Assembly (NCBI RefSeq): GCF_029937575.1
Contig: NZ_JAPYPS010000022.1
Span: forward strand, 1 to 61,507
DNA: 61,507 bases
Direction: 5' to 3'
Source of the DNA: Nocardioides sp.
Lineage (GTDB): Bacteria; Actinomycetota; Actinomycetes; Propionibacteriales; Nocardioidaceae
The position numbers and the translations under genes are program-made. The notes under the pieces are model-generated. The model was not told where the DNA came from and searched no databases. It saw only the letters and a list, made by a program, of their open reading frames with translations. Positions within the stretch are counted from its first letter, which is position 1; the number at the start of each line of letters is the position of its first letter. Below are positions 14,618 through 23,976 of this stretch, piece after piece.

Positions 14618-15523
14618 GTGTCCTCGGTTCTGGTGGTCGGACAGATCGCTCGCGACCTGGTGCTCGAGGTCGACTCGAACCCCTCGCCGGGAGGGAGCGC
14701 CCGGGTCCGCGCCCGGGTCGAGGTCCTCGGCGGCAAGGGTGCCAACCAGGCGGTGGGGCTGCGCCAGCTCGCGGGCCCGGAGGGTCCGCGAGTCTCGCTG
14801 CTCGGCGTGGCCGGGACCGACGCGACCGGCGATGCCGTGCTGCGCCAGGCGCGCGCAGACGGTGTGCACGTCGACGACGTCGTACGACGAGGCACCACCG
14901 CGCTTCTCGTCGACGTCGTGGAGCCCGGAGGCTCGCGACGACTGATCGAGCACGTGCCGGCGGAGGCGGAGCTGACACCGCAGGACGTGCACCGGGCCGA
15001 TCGCGCCGGTCTGCTGAGAGCCGACTGGGTCTGCGTGCAGCTCCAGCAGCCGGATCCCGCGGTGCTGGAGGCCGTGCGCGCCGCCCGGCGCGCGGGCGCA
15101 CGGGTGCTGGTGGACGGCGCTGCGACGAGTGCGACTCGCGACGAGCTGTTGAGAGAGGTGGACGTGCTGCGTGCGGACGCGGACGAGGCGCAGTCCTGGG
15201 TCGACGGCGACGCCATGAGCCCCTCGGCCACGCTGGACTGCGCACACCAGCTGGTGGAGTCCGGTCCCGAGGTGGTCGCCCTGGCCGTGCGCGACCGAGG
15301 CGATGCGGTGGCGTGGCGCGGCGGCGAGCGCTATCTGCCGCACCGCGACGACGCCGTGGTGGACCCGACCGGCGCGGGGGACGCCTTCGTCGCGGGGCTG
15401 CTGACCGGACTGATCCGTGGCGGACCCCGGGATGCAGCCGCACTTGCGGGAGCGTGCGCGGCCGCGACGGTGAAGCACGCCGGAGGCCGACCGCGGCTGC
15501 GGGCGCGGCGACCGGCGCAGTGA
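14618..15523 (+). CDS. PfkB-family carbohydrate kinase (ribokinase-like)
   Basis: A 301-residue sugar kinase. The first signature GGKGANQAVGLRQLAG (residues about 38-53) and the second DPTGAGDAFVAGLL (249-262), including the catalytic Asp in GAGD, are intact. It phosphorylates a sugar with ATP; the resemblance to ribokinase (the early NPSPGGSARV region) suggests ribose or a related pentose, but this is not proven by the sequence. GTG start with GAGGAGC upstream. Length matches the family. Confidence 0.88.
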   Translation: MSSVLVVGQIARDLVLEVDSNPSPGGSARVRARVEVLGGKGANQAVGLRQLAGPEGPRVSLLGVAGTDATGDAVLRQARADGVHVDDVVRRGTTALLVDVVEPGGSRRLIEHVPAEAELTPQDVHRADRAGLLRADWVCVQLQQPDPAVLEAVRAARRAGARVLVDGAATSATRDELLREVDVLRADADEAQSWVDGDAMSPSATLDCAHQLVESGPEVVALAVRDRGDAVAWRGGERYLPHRDDAVVDPTGAGDAFVAGLLTGLIRGGPRDAAALAGACAAATVKHAGGRPRLRARRPAQ

Positions 15524-15624
15524 GATCTGTGGGCGAGTCGACCCGAGCGTCCTTCCGCGTCAACCGGCTGCTCCCTGACTCACGACCGGGGCCATCGCGA
15601 GCGCCGCTCGTCTAGGGTTCGATC

Positions 15625-16449
15625 GTGACCGACCAGGAAGCCCCCGCGATCCATGCGACCGAGGTGGGCGACGCCGGACGGCGCGTCGTCTTCCTGCACG
15701 GACTCTTCGGTCAGGGCCGCAACTTCACCCAGATCGCCAAGGCACTGGTCCCGGACCTGCGCTCAGTGCTCGTCGACCTGCCCAACCACGGCCGCTCGGG
15801 CTGGATCGAGACCACCGACTACGAGGTCGTCGCCGACGTCGTCGCGACGTGGCTGCGCACGACGTACGACGGCGAGCCGGCCTCGCACGTGGTCGGGCAC
15901 TCGATGGGCGGCAAGGTGGCGATGGCCCTGGCGCTGCGTCATCCCGACCTCGTGGACCGACTCGTGGTCGCCGACATCTCCCCGAGCAGCAGCGAGGGCG
16001 CCGGGGAGTTCGAGCATCTGCTCGACAGCCTCGCCGGCCTGGACCTGGCGTCGTTGACCCGGCGCAGCGACGCGGACGAGCAGCTGACCGAGGCCATCCG
16101 GAGCCCTGCGGTGCGGGGCTTCCTCCTGCAGAACCTGCGCAGTGCCCCTGCCGACCGGTCGGGACGGGGCGGCGGGTTCACCTGGCAGGCCAACCTCGCG
16201 CTCCTGCGCGACCGGCTCGACGTGATCGGTGGGTGGCCGGACATCGAGCCGGTCGGCGGGTCCTTCGACCATCCCGTGCTGTGGCTGGCGGGCGAGAAGT
16301 CCGACTACGTCCGCCCCGAGCACGAGCCGGCCATGCGTGCGCTCTTCCCACGCACCCGTCTGGCCACCATCAAGGACGCCGGGCACTGGGTCCACTCCGA
16401 GCAGCCCGAGTCGTTCGTCTCGGCGCTGCGGGTGTTCCTGCTCGCGTGA
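15625..16449 (+). CDS. Alpha/beta hydrolase (esterase YbfF-like)
   Basis: A 274-residue alpha/beta-hydrolase. HGLFGQGRNF (residues 24-33) gives the oxyanion HG motif, GHSMGGK holds the nucleophile Ser93, and the C-terminal GHWVHSEQPE supplies the catalytic His; an acidic residue follows in LWLAGEKSDYV. FxxR/LPNHGRS matches the thioesterase/esterase YbfF group acting on acyl-CoA or ester substrates. GTG start. It ends 8 bp before a terminator hairpin. Confidence 0.88.
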   Translation: MTDQEAPAIHATEVGDAGRRVVFLHGLFGQGRNFTQIAKALVPDLRSVLVDLPNHGRSGWIETTDYEVVADVVATWLRTTYDGEPASHVVGHSMGGKVAMALALRHPDLVDRLVVADISPSSSEGAGEFEHLLDSLAGLDLASLTRRSDADEQLTEAIRSPAVRGFLLQNLRSAPADRSGRGGGFTWQANLALLRDRLDVIGGWPDIEPVGGSFDHPVLWLAGEKSDYVRPEHEPAMRALFPRTRLATIKDAGHWVHSEQPESFVSALRVFLLA

Positions 16450-16450
16450 T

Positions 16451-16493
16451 CCTCCGCTGATCCCACGGCCGATCCCCGCTCGATCAGCGGAGG
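16451..16493 (+). terminator. 12-bp terminator hairpin
   Basis: CCTCCGCTGATC (16451-16462) pairs exactly with 16482-16493 over a 19-nt loop just after the hydrolase stop. Confidence 0.55.
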
Positions 16494-16584
16494 TCGACAG
16501 CGTTTCTCGGCCGGGGTCGGGGATGGGTAGGATCAGCCCCTGACGATCCGCACCCCGACCATCCCTCGAGGACCCACGTAGGCC

Positions 16585-19500
16585 ATGCCCCCGACCTCTC
16601 CCTACTCCGGCGCGACGGAGCAAGCAGCCAAGCTGCGCCGTGACGCCGAGATGGCGGCGGCCGAGCAGGCCGCGGAGAGACTGGTTGCCGAGGAGCTCGC
16701 GGCCGAGGCCATCCAGGCCCGCACGGCCGCCGAGCGAGCGGCCGCGGAGCAGGCCGAGGCGGCAGCGGCGGCCCACGCCGCCCGGGTCGAGGCCGAGTCG
16801 GCGGCGGTCCGGTACGCCGAGCAGCGCCGCAACGCCGAAGAGGCCGCCCAGCGTGCCGCGTCCGCACGCGAGGCGGCCGAGAAGTCGGCTCGTGACCACG
16901 TCGAGATCGCCGAGGCCGAGTCGTCCAAGCGGTCCTCGGCAGAGCGGCACGCCACCGAGCTGGCCGAGCGTGTCGTCACCACCCTGGCGGAGCGGGAGGC
17001 CGCGGAGACCGCTGCTCGCCGCGAGGCCATCAACGCCCAGGAGGCCTCCTCCGCACGCGCCCGTGCCGAGGAGAACGCCCGCTACCACACCGAGCTCGCC
17101 GAGCAGGCCCTCGCCGACCGCGCTGCCAGCGAGCAACGCGCCCTCGAGCTCTCCGAGGCCTCCGTGGTGGCCGCCGACGAGCACCTGGTCGCCGTCCGCG
17201 AGGCCCACGAGGAGCGCGACCGCCTCGAACGCGTCGCGCGTGAGCAGATCCGCGCCCGGACGACGGCCGAGGAGGCGGCCGAGCGGCACGCCCGCCTCGC
17301 CGAGGAGGCCCACCAGGCGGCCCGCGACGCCGAGCTGCGGGCTCGCAGCGTCGCCGAGCAGGCCACGACCAAGGCCGAGGAGCATGCCTCCTTCGCCCGC
17401 CACGCGCTGGAGGACCGCGAAGCCGTCGAGGCCAGCCTCGTCGAGCTGGCCGACGCCCGGCGCGCCGCCGAGGAGGCCGCGGCCGAGCAGTCCGCGCTGG
17501 CCGAGCAGGCCATGCAGCAGCGCGCCGCGGCAGAGGACCGGGCCCGGGAGCTGGCCGACGCCGCCAGCGCCGCTGCGGAGGAGTACGCCGAGTTCGTGCG
17601 GCAGGCCGCGCTGGACCGCGACCGGCTCCAGGACGCCGCCTCGCAGGCGGTCAAGGCACGCACCGAGGCCGAGGAGCTCGCCGTACGACAGAGCGAGCTG
17701 GCTCGCCAGGCGCAGCTCGCGGCCGCCGAGGCCGCCGAGACCGCCCAGCGGGTCGGCGACGAGGCGGCCAACGCCGCCGAGGAGCACACCGCCTTCGCCC
17801 GCCAGTCGCTCGAGGAGCGTCGGGTCATCGAGGCGGGGGCTGCAGCCCAGGCCGAGGCGCGCCGCGAGGCCGACGAGGCCGCCGCAGCGCAGGCCGAGCT
17901 GGCGCGCATCGCTCTGCTGCAGCGCACCGAGGCCGAGGAGCAGGCCCGCGACGTCGCGGCCCGGGCCCGCGAGGCGGCCTCGGAGTTCGCGACCTTCGTC
18001 GAGCAGGCCGAGCAGGAGCGCTCGGTCCTCCAGGAGAACGCCCAGGAGCAGACCCGTGCCCGCGGGGAGGCCGAGCGGGCCGCCAGCCGCCACGTCGGCC
18101 TGGCCGAAGAAGCCCACATGGCGGCCATGGAGGCCGAGAACCGGGCTCGCGAGGTCGCCGAGGCCGCGGCCACCGCAGCCGAGGAGTACGCCACCTTCAG
18201 CACCCGCGCGCTCGAGACGCGCCAGGCCGCCGAGCTGGCCGCCACCGAGCAGGCGCGGCTGGCCGAGCAGGCGTTCCTCGACCGTGGGCACGCCGAGACC
18301 AAGGCCCGCGAGCAGATCGAGCTGGTCCTCGAGGCCAACCGGATTGCCGCCGCCAGCCAGGAGCAGGCCGCTGCGGCCGCCGAGGAGGCGCGCCTGGCCA
18401 GTCAGCTGCGCCACTCCGTCGAGGACGCCGCCAAGACGGCCTCGCGCGCCCGCCTCGAGGCCGAGGAGGCCGCCCGCACGCAGGCCAACCTCGCCGAGAC
18501 CGCCTCCGCGCAGCGCCGAGAGGCCGAGGAGCGGGTCCGCGACGTGCACCTGCAGGCCGAGGCGCTGCTCAGCGAGCACCGCGAGTCGCTGCGCGTCGCC
18601 CAGGAGCAGCTGTCCAGCTCGAAGCGCGAGGCGGCCCAGCAGGCGCAGTCGCGTGCCGACGCCGAGCGTACGGCGGCCCGGCACGCCCAGGCCCGGGCCG
18701 AGGCGGAGACCCGCGCCGCCGACCTGGCCATCCAGCTCGCCGAGGCACGCGCCCGGCTGCTCGCCGTACCCCGTCCGGCGACGCTGGCGACCGTCGAGGC
18801 CCCGGCGCCCCCGGCGCCCCCGGCCCGAGAGCCCGCGCCGGTCCCAGAGCCGGAGCTCGCGGCCGAGCCGGAGCCCGAGTCGGAGCCCGAGGTCGAGGCG
18901 CCGCAGGTCGTCGAGCAGGCATTCGTCGAGCCAGAGGTCGAGGAGACCGAGCCAGCAGGCGCGACGGCCGGGGTCGAGCCGACCAAGCGGGGCGCGGCCG
19001 TCACCGGACTCGCGGGGCGCTTCGCAGCCCGATCGCGCGACCTGGTCCACCAACGCGTGGCCGTGCGCTCCGAGAAGACGCCGGCTCCCGCCGCCGAGGA
19101 GACCGAAGCGTCGGGGCAGCCCGACAGCGTGGAGCCGGCAGACCTCGCAGCACAGCCCGCCGCGGGTGCGACGCCGGTGGTCGTCCCGGCCGAGCCCGGT
19201 GCGTTCCACGAGGTGCGCAAGTATCCGCTGATGATGCTGGTCGGCATCGCCGTCATCGTCGTCGCCGGCGCCACCACCGCCACCATCGCCCTGGTCAACG
19301 GGGGCCTGCCGGCGGTCGCGCTGATCCCGCTGTTCATCACCCTGAGCGCCCTCTTCTTCGTGATCTGGCTCGGCGGCCGTTCGACGGAGGTCACGATCGC
19401 CGAGGGGGTGCTCAACCTGCGCCTGGGCGACATGCGGCACACCTTCGACCTGCAGGGCGACGGCACCGTCATCGAGATCGGTGGGTCGCCCGAGGACGGC

Positions 19501-19635
19501 GACTGGACGATGACGATCGTGCGGCGCGGCCTGAGCCCGGTGCAGATCGACGACGCCGCTGTCGATCCGGTCGCGTTCATGGCGGCCTTGGCTCACTGGC
19601 GCCCCGACGTGCTCCAGGTCGGCTCCGACGACTGA
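16585..19635 (+). CDS. Giant coiled-coil membrane protein with 67-residue repeats
   Basis: A 1016-residue protein. Residues 11-720 form an almost unbroken alanine/glutamate/arginine-rich helix predicted to be coiled coil; residues 171-572 contain six tandem repeats of exactly 67 residues. A proline/glutamate-rich linker (about 733-790) follows, then a region with basic patches, then two hydrophobic segments at about 880-932 ([13 protein letters not shown] and [21 protein letters not shown]), and a C-terminal soluble domain of about 80 residues ending in LQVGSDD. There is no signal peptide; the C-terminal hydrophobic pair anchors a long cytoplasmic rod. I do not recognise a named family. It could be a cell-shape, cytoskeletal or tethering factor (inference). 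An AGG precedes the ATG. Confidence 0.85.
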   Translation: MPPTSPYSGATEQAAKLRRDAEMAAAEQAAERLVAEELAAEAIQARTAAERAAAEQAEAAAAAHAARVEAESAAVRYAEQRRNAEEAAQRAASAREAAEKSARDHVEIAEAESSKRSSAERHATELAERVVTTLAEREAAETAARREAINAQEASSARARAEENARYHTELAEQALADRAASEQRALELSEASVVAADEHLVAVREAHEERDRLERVAREQIRARTTAEEAAERHARLAEEAHQAARDAELRARSVAEQATTKAEEHASFARHALEDREAVEASLVELADARRAAEEAAAEQSALAEQAMQQRAAAEDRARELADAASAAAEEYAEFVRQAALDRDRLQDAASQAVKARTEAEELAVRQSELARQAQLAAAEAAETAQRVGDEAANAAEEHTAFARQSLEERRVIEAGAAAQAEARREADEAAAAQAELARIALLQRTEAEEQARDVAARAREAASEFATFVEQAEQERSVLQENAQEQTRARGEAERAASRHVGLAEEAHMAAMEAENRAREVAEAAATAAEEYATFSTRALETRQAAELAATEQARLAEQAFLDRGHAETKAREQIELVLEANRIAAASQEQAAAAAEEARLASQLRHSVEDAAKTASRARLEAEEAARTQANLAETASAQRREAEERVRDVHLQAEALLSEHRESLRVAQEQLSSSKREAAQQAQSRADAERTAARHAQARAEAETRAADLAIQLAEARARLLAVPRPATLATVEAPAPPAPPAREPAPVPEPELAAEPEPESEPEVEAPQVVEQAFVEPEVEETEPAGATAGVEPTKRGAAVTGLAGRFAARSRDLVHQRVAVRSEKTPAPAAEETEASGQPDSVEPADLAAQPAAGATPVVVPAEPGAFHEVRKYPLMMLVGIAVIVVAGATTATIALVNGGLPAVALIPLFITLSALFFVIWLGGRSTEVTIAEGVLNLRLGDMRHTFDLQGDGTVIEIGGSPEDGDWTMTIVRRGLSPVQIDDAAVDPVAFMAALAHWRPDVLQVGSDD
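17095..18300 (+). repeat. Six in-frame copies of a 201-bp (67-residue) repeat
   Basis: Copies begin at residues 171, 238, 305, 372, 439 and 506 of the coiled-coil protein with no insertions. Each starts LAEQA or LAEEA or LARxA, and has AEEY/AEEH at position 28-30 and ARxEAE-like residues near position 55. Divergence between copies is high at the nucleotide level, so the array is old. 67 residues equal 8 heptads plus one hendecad, which preserves a left-handed coiled coil. Confidence 0.85.
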
Positions 19636-19721
19636 CGCCCTCACCTCGTCGCGGTTGCTGCGATGAGTTCGGGGGTCGAGGCTGGTCACACCTCGGAGAA
19701 CCCCCGACGACAGGAGCACCG

Positions 19722-20837
19722 GTGAGCGGCACACGCGTCTTGGTCGGCACCCGCAAGGGCGCCTTCATCCTGACCTCCGACGAGGCCCGGGAGGAGTGGA
19801 CCGTCGACGGCCCGCACTTCCCCGGCGCGGAGATCTACCACCTCAAGGGCTCCCCGCTGGATCCCGACCGTATCTACGTCTCCCAGAGCAGCGGCTGGTT
19901 CGGCCAGGTGATCCACCGCTCCGACGACGGCGGCGCGACGTGGGCCACCAAGGACAACGACTTCACCTACGACGGAGTCCCCGGCGAGCACCAGTGGTAC
20001 GACGGCACGCTGCGCCCCTGGGAGTTCACCCGGGTGTGGCACCTGGAGCCGAGCGTGCACGACGCCGACACGGTCTACGCAGGGGTCGAGGACGCCGCGC
20101 TCTTCAAGTCCACCGACGGGGGCGAGAGCTGGAGCGAGCTGTCCGGACTGCGCCGGCACGACACCGGGCCGCAGTGGCAGCCGGGAGCCGGCGGGATGTG
20201 CCTGCACACCATCCTCGAGCACCCCACCGACCCGCAGCGGCTGTACGTGGCGATCTCCGCGGCGGGAGCCTTCCGCACCGACGACGGTGGCGAGACCTGG
20301 CTGCCGATCAACAAGGGCCTGCGCTCCGGGGAGATCCCCGACGAGGACTCCGAGGTCGGGCACTGCGTGCACCACCTCGACCTCCACCCCAGCAACCCCG
20401 ACGTGCTCTACATGCAGAAGCACTGGGACGTGATGCGCTCGAAGGACGCGGGTGACTCCTGGCAGGAGGTGAGCGGCAACCTGCCCTCGGACTTCGGGTT
20501 CGTGATCGCCGTGCACGCCCACGAGCCGGAGACCATCTACGTGGTCCCGATCGAGAGCGACATCCACCACGTACCGCCGGAGGGCCGGCTGCGCGTGTAC
20601 CGCAGCCGTACCGGTGGCGAGGAGTGGGAGGCGCTGACCGAGGGCCTCCCCCAGGAGAACTGCTACGTCAACGTGCTGCGGGACGCGATGGCCGTCGACG
20701 ACCACGACTCGTGCGGGGTGTACGTCGGCACGACCGGCGGGCAGGTCTATGCCTCCCACGACTCGGGCGACTCCTGGACCGCGATCGTGCGCGACCTGCC
20801 GGCCGTGCTCTCCGTCGAGGTCCAGACCCTCTCGTGA
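19722..20837 (+). CDS. BNR/Asp-box beta-propeller protein (sialidase/VPS10-like)
   Basis: A 371-residue cytoplasmic protein (no signal peptide) with at least five Asp-box motifs: [32 protein letters not shown] and SHDSGDSW, diagnostic of sialidase-type propellers. [10 protein letters not shown] opens the fold. No catalytic sialidase residues are apparent and there is no export signal, so it is more likely a binding or unknown-enzyme propeller of the WD40/YVTN/BNR-like group. GTG start behind CAGGAG. The downstream MoaD/ThiS-like gene overlaps it by 4 bp, so both are co-translated. Confidence 0.85.
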   Translation: MSGTRVLVGTRKGAFILTSDEAREEWTVDGPHFPGAEIYHLKGSPLDPDRIYVSQSSGWFGQVIHRSDDGGATWATKDNDFTYDGVPGEHQWYDGTLRPWEFTRVWHLEPSVHDADTVYAGVEDAALFKSTDGGESWSELSGLRRHDTGPQWQPGAGGMCLHTILEHPTDPQRLYVAISAAGAFRTDDGGETWLPINKGLRSGEIPDEDSEVGHCVHHLDLHPSNPDVLYMQKHWDVMRSKDAGDSWQEVSGNLPSDFGFVIAVHAHEPETIYVVPIESDIHHVPPEGRLRVYRSRTGGEEWEALTEGLPQENCYVNVLRDAMAVDDHDSCGVYVGTTGGQVYASHDSGDSWTAIVRDLPAVLSVEVQTLS

Positions 20838-21145
20838 ACGCCACCGTGACGATCCGAGTCGTCCTGCCGGCGCCACTGCGCACCATGGTGGGCCTCGACC
20901 GCGAGGTCGACGTCACGGTGGAGGGGGAGGTCACCCAGCGGACGGTCCTGGACGTCCTCGAGCGCGACCACCCCGCCCTGCTGGGGACGATCCGCGGTCG
21001 GGCCGACGGACGGCGGCGTGCCTTCATCCGCTTCTTCGCCTGCGAGGAGGACCTGTCCCACGAGGATCCGGACTCGCCCCTTCCGGAGGCGGTCGTGGCG
21101 GGGCGGGAACCCTACATCGTGCTGGGGGCGATGGCAGGCGGTTGA
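20834..21145 (+). CDS. MoaD/ThiS family ubiquitin-like protein
   Basis: A 103-residue beta-grasp protein. [37 protein letters not shown] and the C-terminal AMAGG are typical of MoaD/ThiS sulfur carriers, in which the terminal GG is adenylated and thiocarboxylated. The GG at residues 102-103 is at the extreme C-terminus, as required. It is coupled to the BNR propeller gene by overlap (GTGA), an arrangement that recurs for uncharacterised MoaD-BNR pairs, so it may donate sulfur in an unknown pathway or act as a protein partner (inference). Confidence 0.88.
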   Translation: MNATVTIRVVLPAPLRTMVGLDREVDVTVEGEVTQRTVLDVLERDHPALLGTIRGRADGRRRAFIRFFACEEDLSHEDPDSPLPEAVVAGREPYIVLGAMAGG

Positions 21146-21155
21146 ACGGTCCGCC

Positions 21156-22379
21156 TCAACCGGCCAGAGCCGTCGCCACCAGGAGCAGGAGGAACACGAG
21201 CGCGACCCCGGCCAGGGCGACGTAGGTGCTGTCGAGGCCTCGTGACCATCCCACGATGCGTGCCCACGTGTCGGAGACCGACGCGGCGACGTCCCGTGGC
21301 GGACCAGCAGGCGGTGGGCCTGCCGGTGGTGGGCCTGCCGGTGGTGGGCCTGCCGGTGGTGGGCCAGCCGGTGGTGGGCCAGCCGGTGGTGGGCCTGCAG
21401 GTGGTGGGCCTGCCGGCGGTGGGCCGGGGGGTCCCTGCGGAGGGTTCTGGGGGAGGGGGGCCATGACGTCGGTCAGGACGGCGGTCGCGACGGGGGACTC
21501 CTGCGGCGACGGGGTGGCCGGCGCACGCACCGCCCCGCTGCCCCGCGGGCCGAGCGCCTCACGCACCTGCCCGGCGTGGGGACGGTCACCCGGGACGCGT
21601 GCCGTCATCGCGACGATGAGGTCTCGCCATCCGGCCGGCACGTCGGCCGGGACCTCCGGCTGCCGCGACAGCCGCGCCAGTGCGGCCTCGGTGGGTGGGC
21701 CGGGGTAGGTCAACCGGCCGGTGAACATCTCCAGCAGGACGAGCCCGAGTGAGTAGACGTCGACGGCGGTGGTCAGCTGCTCGCCCAGCACCTGCTCGGG
21801 GGCCAGGTAGGCCGCGGTGCCGACCGCGTGGCCGGTCTGGGTGTGACGCACGGTGTCGCCGATGAGACGGGCGATGCCGAAGTCCGCGAGCTTGACCGCG
21901 CCCGAGGAGTGGAGCAGCACGTTGCCGGGCTTGACGTCGCGGTGCACGACATCGCGACCGTGCGCGTAGGCGACAGCGTCGGCGAGCTGCCGGGCGATCT
22001 CCTCGATGCGTCGCTCGTCGAGCGGGCCACGAGCGATCTGGGCGGCAAGGGTCTGGCCGTCGACCAGCTCCATCACCAGGAACGGCTGCGCCATGTGGTC
22101 GCCCCCCAGTCCGGCGTCCAGGACCGTGACGAGTCCGTGGTGACCAAGGTTGGCCAGGGTCCGGGCCTCGGCGACGAACCGGGCCCGGTCGGACTCGCTG
22201 CCCGCCACGTCGCGCAACACCTTGACCGCGACCTGGCGGGAGAGCACCGTGTCGTCGGCCCGGTAGACGTCGGCGACGCCGCCCCGCCCCACGAGTGAGC
22301 CGAGCACGTAGCGGTTCGCCACGGTCACGCCGGGTCCGACGGGGACAGATGAGGCGGCGTCAGAGGTCGAGAAGTCCAT
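21156..22379 (-). CDS. Serine/threonine protein kinase with proline-rich linker and C-terminal membrane anchor
   Basis: A 407-residue Hanks-type kinase. Catalytic Lys53 (VAVKVL), HRDVKPGN with Asp148, DFGIA with Asp166 and APEQ are all present. The kinase domain covers about 24-285. A linker follows with eight tandem PPAGP units (DNA repeat at 21301-21429), then a single C-terminal transmembrane helix ending at residue 407. Unlike PknB there is no PASTA or other sensor domain outside the membrane, so stimulus sensing is not obvious. Targets are unknown. The start is weakly supported by its binding site. Confidence 0.92.
   Translation of the reverse strand: MDFSTSDAASSVPVGPGVTVANRYVLGSLVGRGGVADVYRADDTVLSRQVAVKVLRDVAGSESDRARFVAEARTLANLGHHGLVTVLDAGLGGDHMAQPFLVMELVDGQTLAAQIARGPLDERRIEEIARQLADAVAYAHGRDVVHRDVKPGNVLLHSSGAVKLADFGIARLIGDTVRHTQTGHAVGTAAYLAPEQVLGEQLTTAVDVYSLGLVLLEMFTGRLTYPGPPTEAALARLSRQPEVPADVPAGWRDLIVAMTARVPGDRPHAGQVREALGPRGSGAVRAPATPSPQESPVATAVLTDVMAPLPQNPPQGPPGPPPAGPPPAGPPPAGPPPAGPPPAGPPPAGPPPAGPPPAGPPRDVAASVSDTWARIVGWSRGLDSTYVALAGVALVFLLLLVATALAG
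21301..21429. repeat. Tandem 15-bp repeat encoding PPAGP
   Basis: About eight direct copies of GGTGGGCCTGCCGGT (read on the plus strand), some with a CAG or GCA variant, lie inside the kinase gene. The units translate on the minus strand as PPAGP. Copy number is likely to vary between strains (inference). Confidence 0.85.
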
Positions 22380-22408
22380 GATCGACCCAGGCTAGGGCCT
22401 GAGGGACC

Positions 22409-23950
22409 TCAGCCGCGACGTGCCTTCGCATCGACCGTGAAGCGCTGGCCCTGGTCGAGGGGACGCCCCTCGCAGGCGAAGCCGGTGCGGCTGTTGCAGT
22501 TGTAGCGCGTGCTGGCATTGGCCAGGGTGACCGAGACCGAGCGCACCTTGCGACTGCTGAAGGCGACCTCCTTCGTCCCGGATCCGGACTTGTCGAGCGA
22601 GACCGTGCGGCGCAGCAGCTTCCCGTTGGAGCGCTTGATGGTCAGCGCGACGGCAGGAGACGTCGCAGCCCGTGGTGCGTCGACCGTGATCCGCAGCTTC
22701 CACTTCTTGGACGTCAGCTTCTTCGGCTTGAAGTCGACGGTCTTGGCGGCGAGGTGGTTGATCTTCGTGGTCACCGAGGCGGAGCGCTTCTTCGAGCGGA
22801 ACTTGGCGACCTTGATCGGCGACACGCCCGGGAAGGCCGAGCCCTCGTCGTACGACTTGGCCGGCGCGGTGTTGGCGGCGGCGAACGCGGCGTACCGGCT
22901 GGGGAGACCGCCCTCCTTCTTCAGCACCTTCTTCAGGGCCTGGATGGAGTAGTCGTCGGGCAGACCACCACCCGTGCCGGCACGCTGGATCGTCTGGCGC
23001 ACGATGGTGTTGCCGTAGCGCTCGGAGAGGTACTCCCAGAAGACCCAGTTGCCGTAGTGCGCCAGTCCGCTGGAGTCGAAGAGGTCCAGCGGCTTGGTGG
23101 AGCGCGAGGCCTGGCCGAACTTCAGGTAGCTGCGGTTGTCGTTGACGCCGTCGGCGAAGCGCTCCTCGATCCAGGTCGCGGTGGACTCCAGGAACCACGG
23201 GTCCTCGGTGTAGTCGTAGGCGAACTGGATGGCGTGGAAGAACTCGTGGGCGGCGGTCACCTTCAGGCTCTCGATCGGAGCCCGGGCGAACTGGCTCCTG
23301 GCGAAGTCGTCGTCGAGGACGCAGAAGCCGGAGGCCTGCTTGGGCTTGCCGGCGACGCGGTTCTCCGGGGCGCAGTACCCGTAGAGGCCGTCGGAGCCGA
23401 TCTCCTTGAGGTAGACGTCGAACTTCTTGTTGCCCCCGCGCGAGCCGTCCCGGGCCGGCTTGCGGTAGTCGAGCTTGCCAACGTGGTGCCTCCACACCCG
23501 CTCCATCACCGACAGGGTATTCTTGGCCCACGCCGTGCTGGGCGGCGCGTCGGCCCCGGAGCGCACGTAGTGCACGCACACGTGCTTGGCACAGGTCTTG
23601 ACCGAGCTCGTGGCGTAGCCGTCACGGTAGGGGTCGCTCACCCCGTCGGTGGGGCGCGCGAGCAGGCGGTCGGCCTCGGTCTCGTCGTCCTCGTCGAGGG
23701 ACGGCCGGGCGAGGAAGAGGTCGCGCAGGGCGAGCGTCGCATCGGCTCGAGCCGGCCCGGCGTCACCGTCGAGGGCACCGGCGGCCCGGGCGAGGACCTC
23801 AGTGGTCTCGCTGAGGGCGACTCCGACAGGACGCGGAGTGTCCGCGTGGGCTCGAGGACCGGCGGCGACTGCCGAGCCGGGCAGGCTCGCCGCCACGGAG
23901 GCGGTGAGGGCGAGCGTCAGCAGCAACGCGAGCGGGGAAGGGCGACGCAT
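22409..23950 (-). CDS. Secreted metalloprotease-like protein (HExxH)
   Basis: A 513-residue secreted protein. A signal peptide (MRRPSPLALLLTLALTASVA...AVAA) ends near residue 30. The zinc-protease motif HEFFH is at 235-239 with the following FLESTATWIEERF segment, a pattern seen in putative gluzincin-like proteins of myxobacteria and actinobacteria (MXAN_6640 type). Four cysteines at about 120, 125, 193 and 210 may form disulfides. The last 110 residues form an Ig-like/P-domain beta sandwich. Substrate unknown. It starts 27 bp upstream of the cytidylyltransferase stop and is probably co-transcribed. Confidence 0.78.
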   Translation of the reverse strand: MRRPSPLALLLTLALTASVAASLPGSAVAAGPRAHADTPRPVGVALSETTEVLARAAGALDGDAGPARADATLALRDLFLARPSLDEDDETEADRLLARPTDGVSDPYRDGYATSSVKTCAKHVCVHYVRSGADAPPSTAWAKNTLSVMERVWRHHVGKLDYRKPARDGSRGGNKKFDVYLKEIGSDGLYGYCAPENRVAGKPKQASGFCVLDDDFARSQFARAPIESLKVTAAHEFFHAIQFAYDYTEDPWFLESTATWIEERFADGVNDNRSYLKFGQASRSTKPLDLFDSSGLAHYGNWVFWEYLSERYGNTIVRQTIQRAGTGGGLPDDYSIQALKKVLKKEGGLPSRYAAFAAANTAPAKSYDEGSAFPGVSPIKVAKFRSKKRSASVTTKINHLAAKTVDFKPKKLTSKKWKLRITVDAPRAATSPAVALTIKRSNGKLLRRTVSLDKSGSGTKEVAFSSRKVRSVSVTLANASTRYNCNSRTGFACEGRPLDQGQRFTVDAKARRG

Positions 23951-23976
23951 GAGATCAGCTCCGGGGTCTGGCGGCC

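Noticed and set aside
15763..19734. A 1323-codon minus-strand open frame opposite the coiled-coil gene
   Set aside because: It is glycine/leucine-rich shadow reading in G+C-rich DNA, with no motif or binding site; the plus-strand protein has precise repeats and membrane segments.
21301..21429. CRISPR-like array in the kinase gene
   Set aside because: 15-bp repeats without spacers translate as PPAGP in frame with the kinase.
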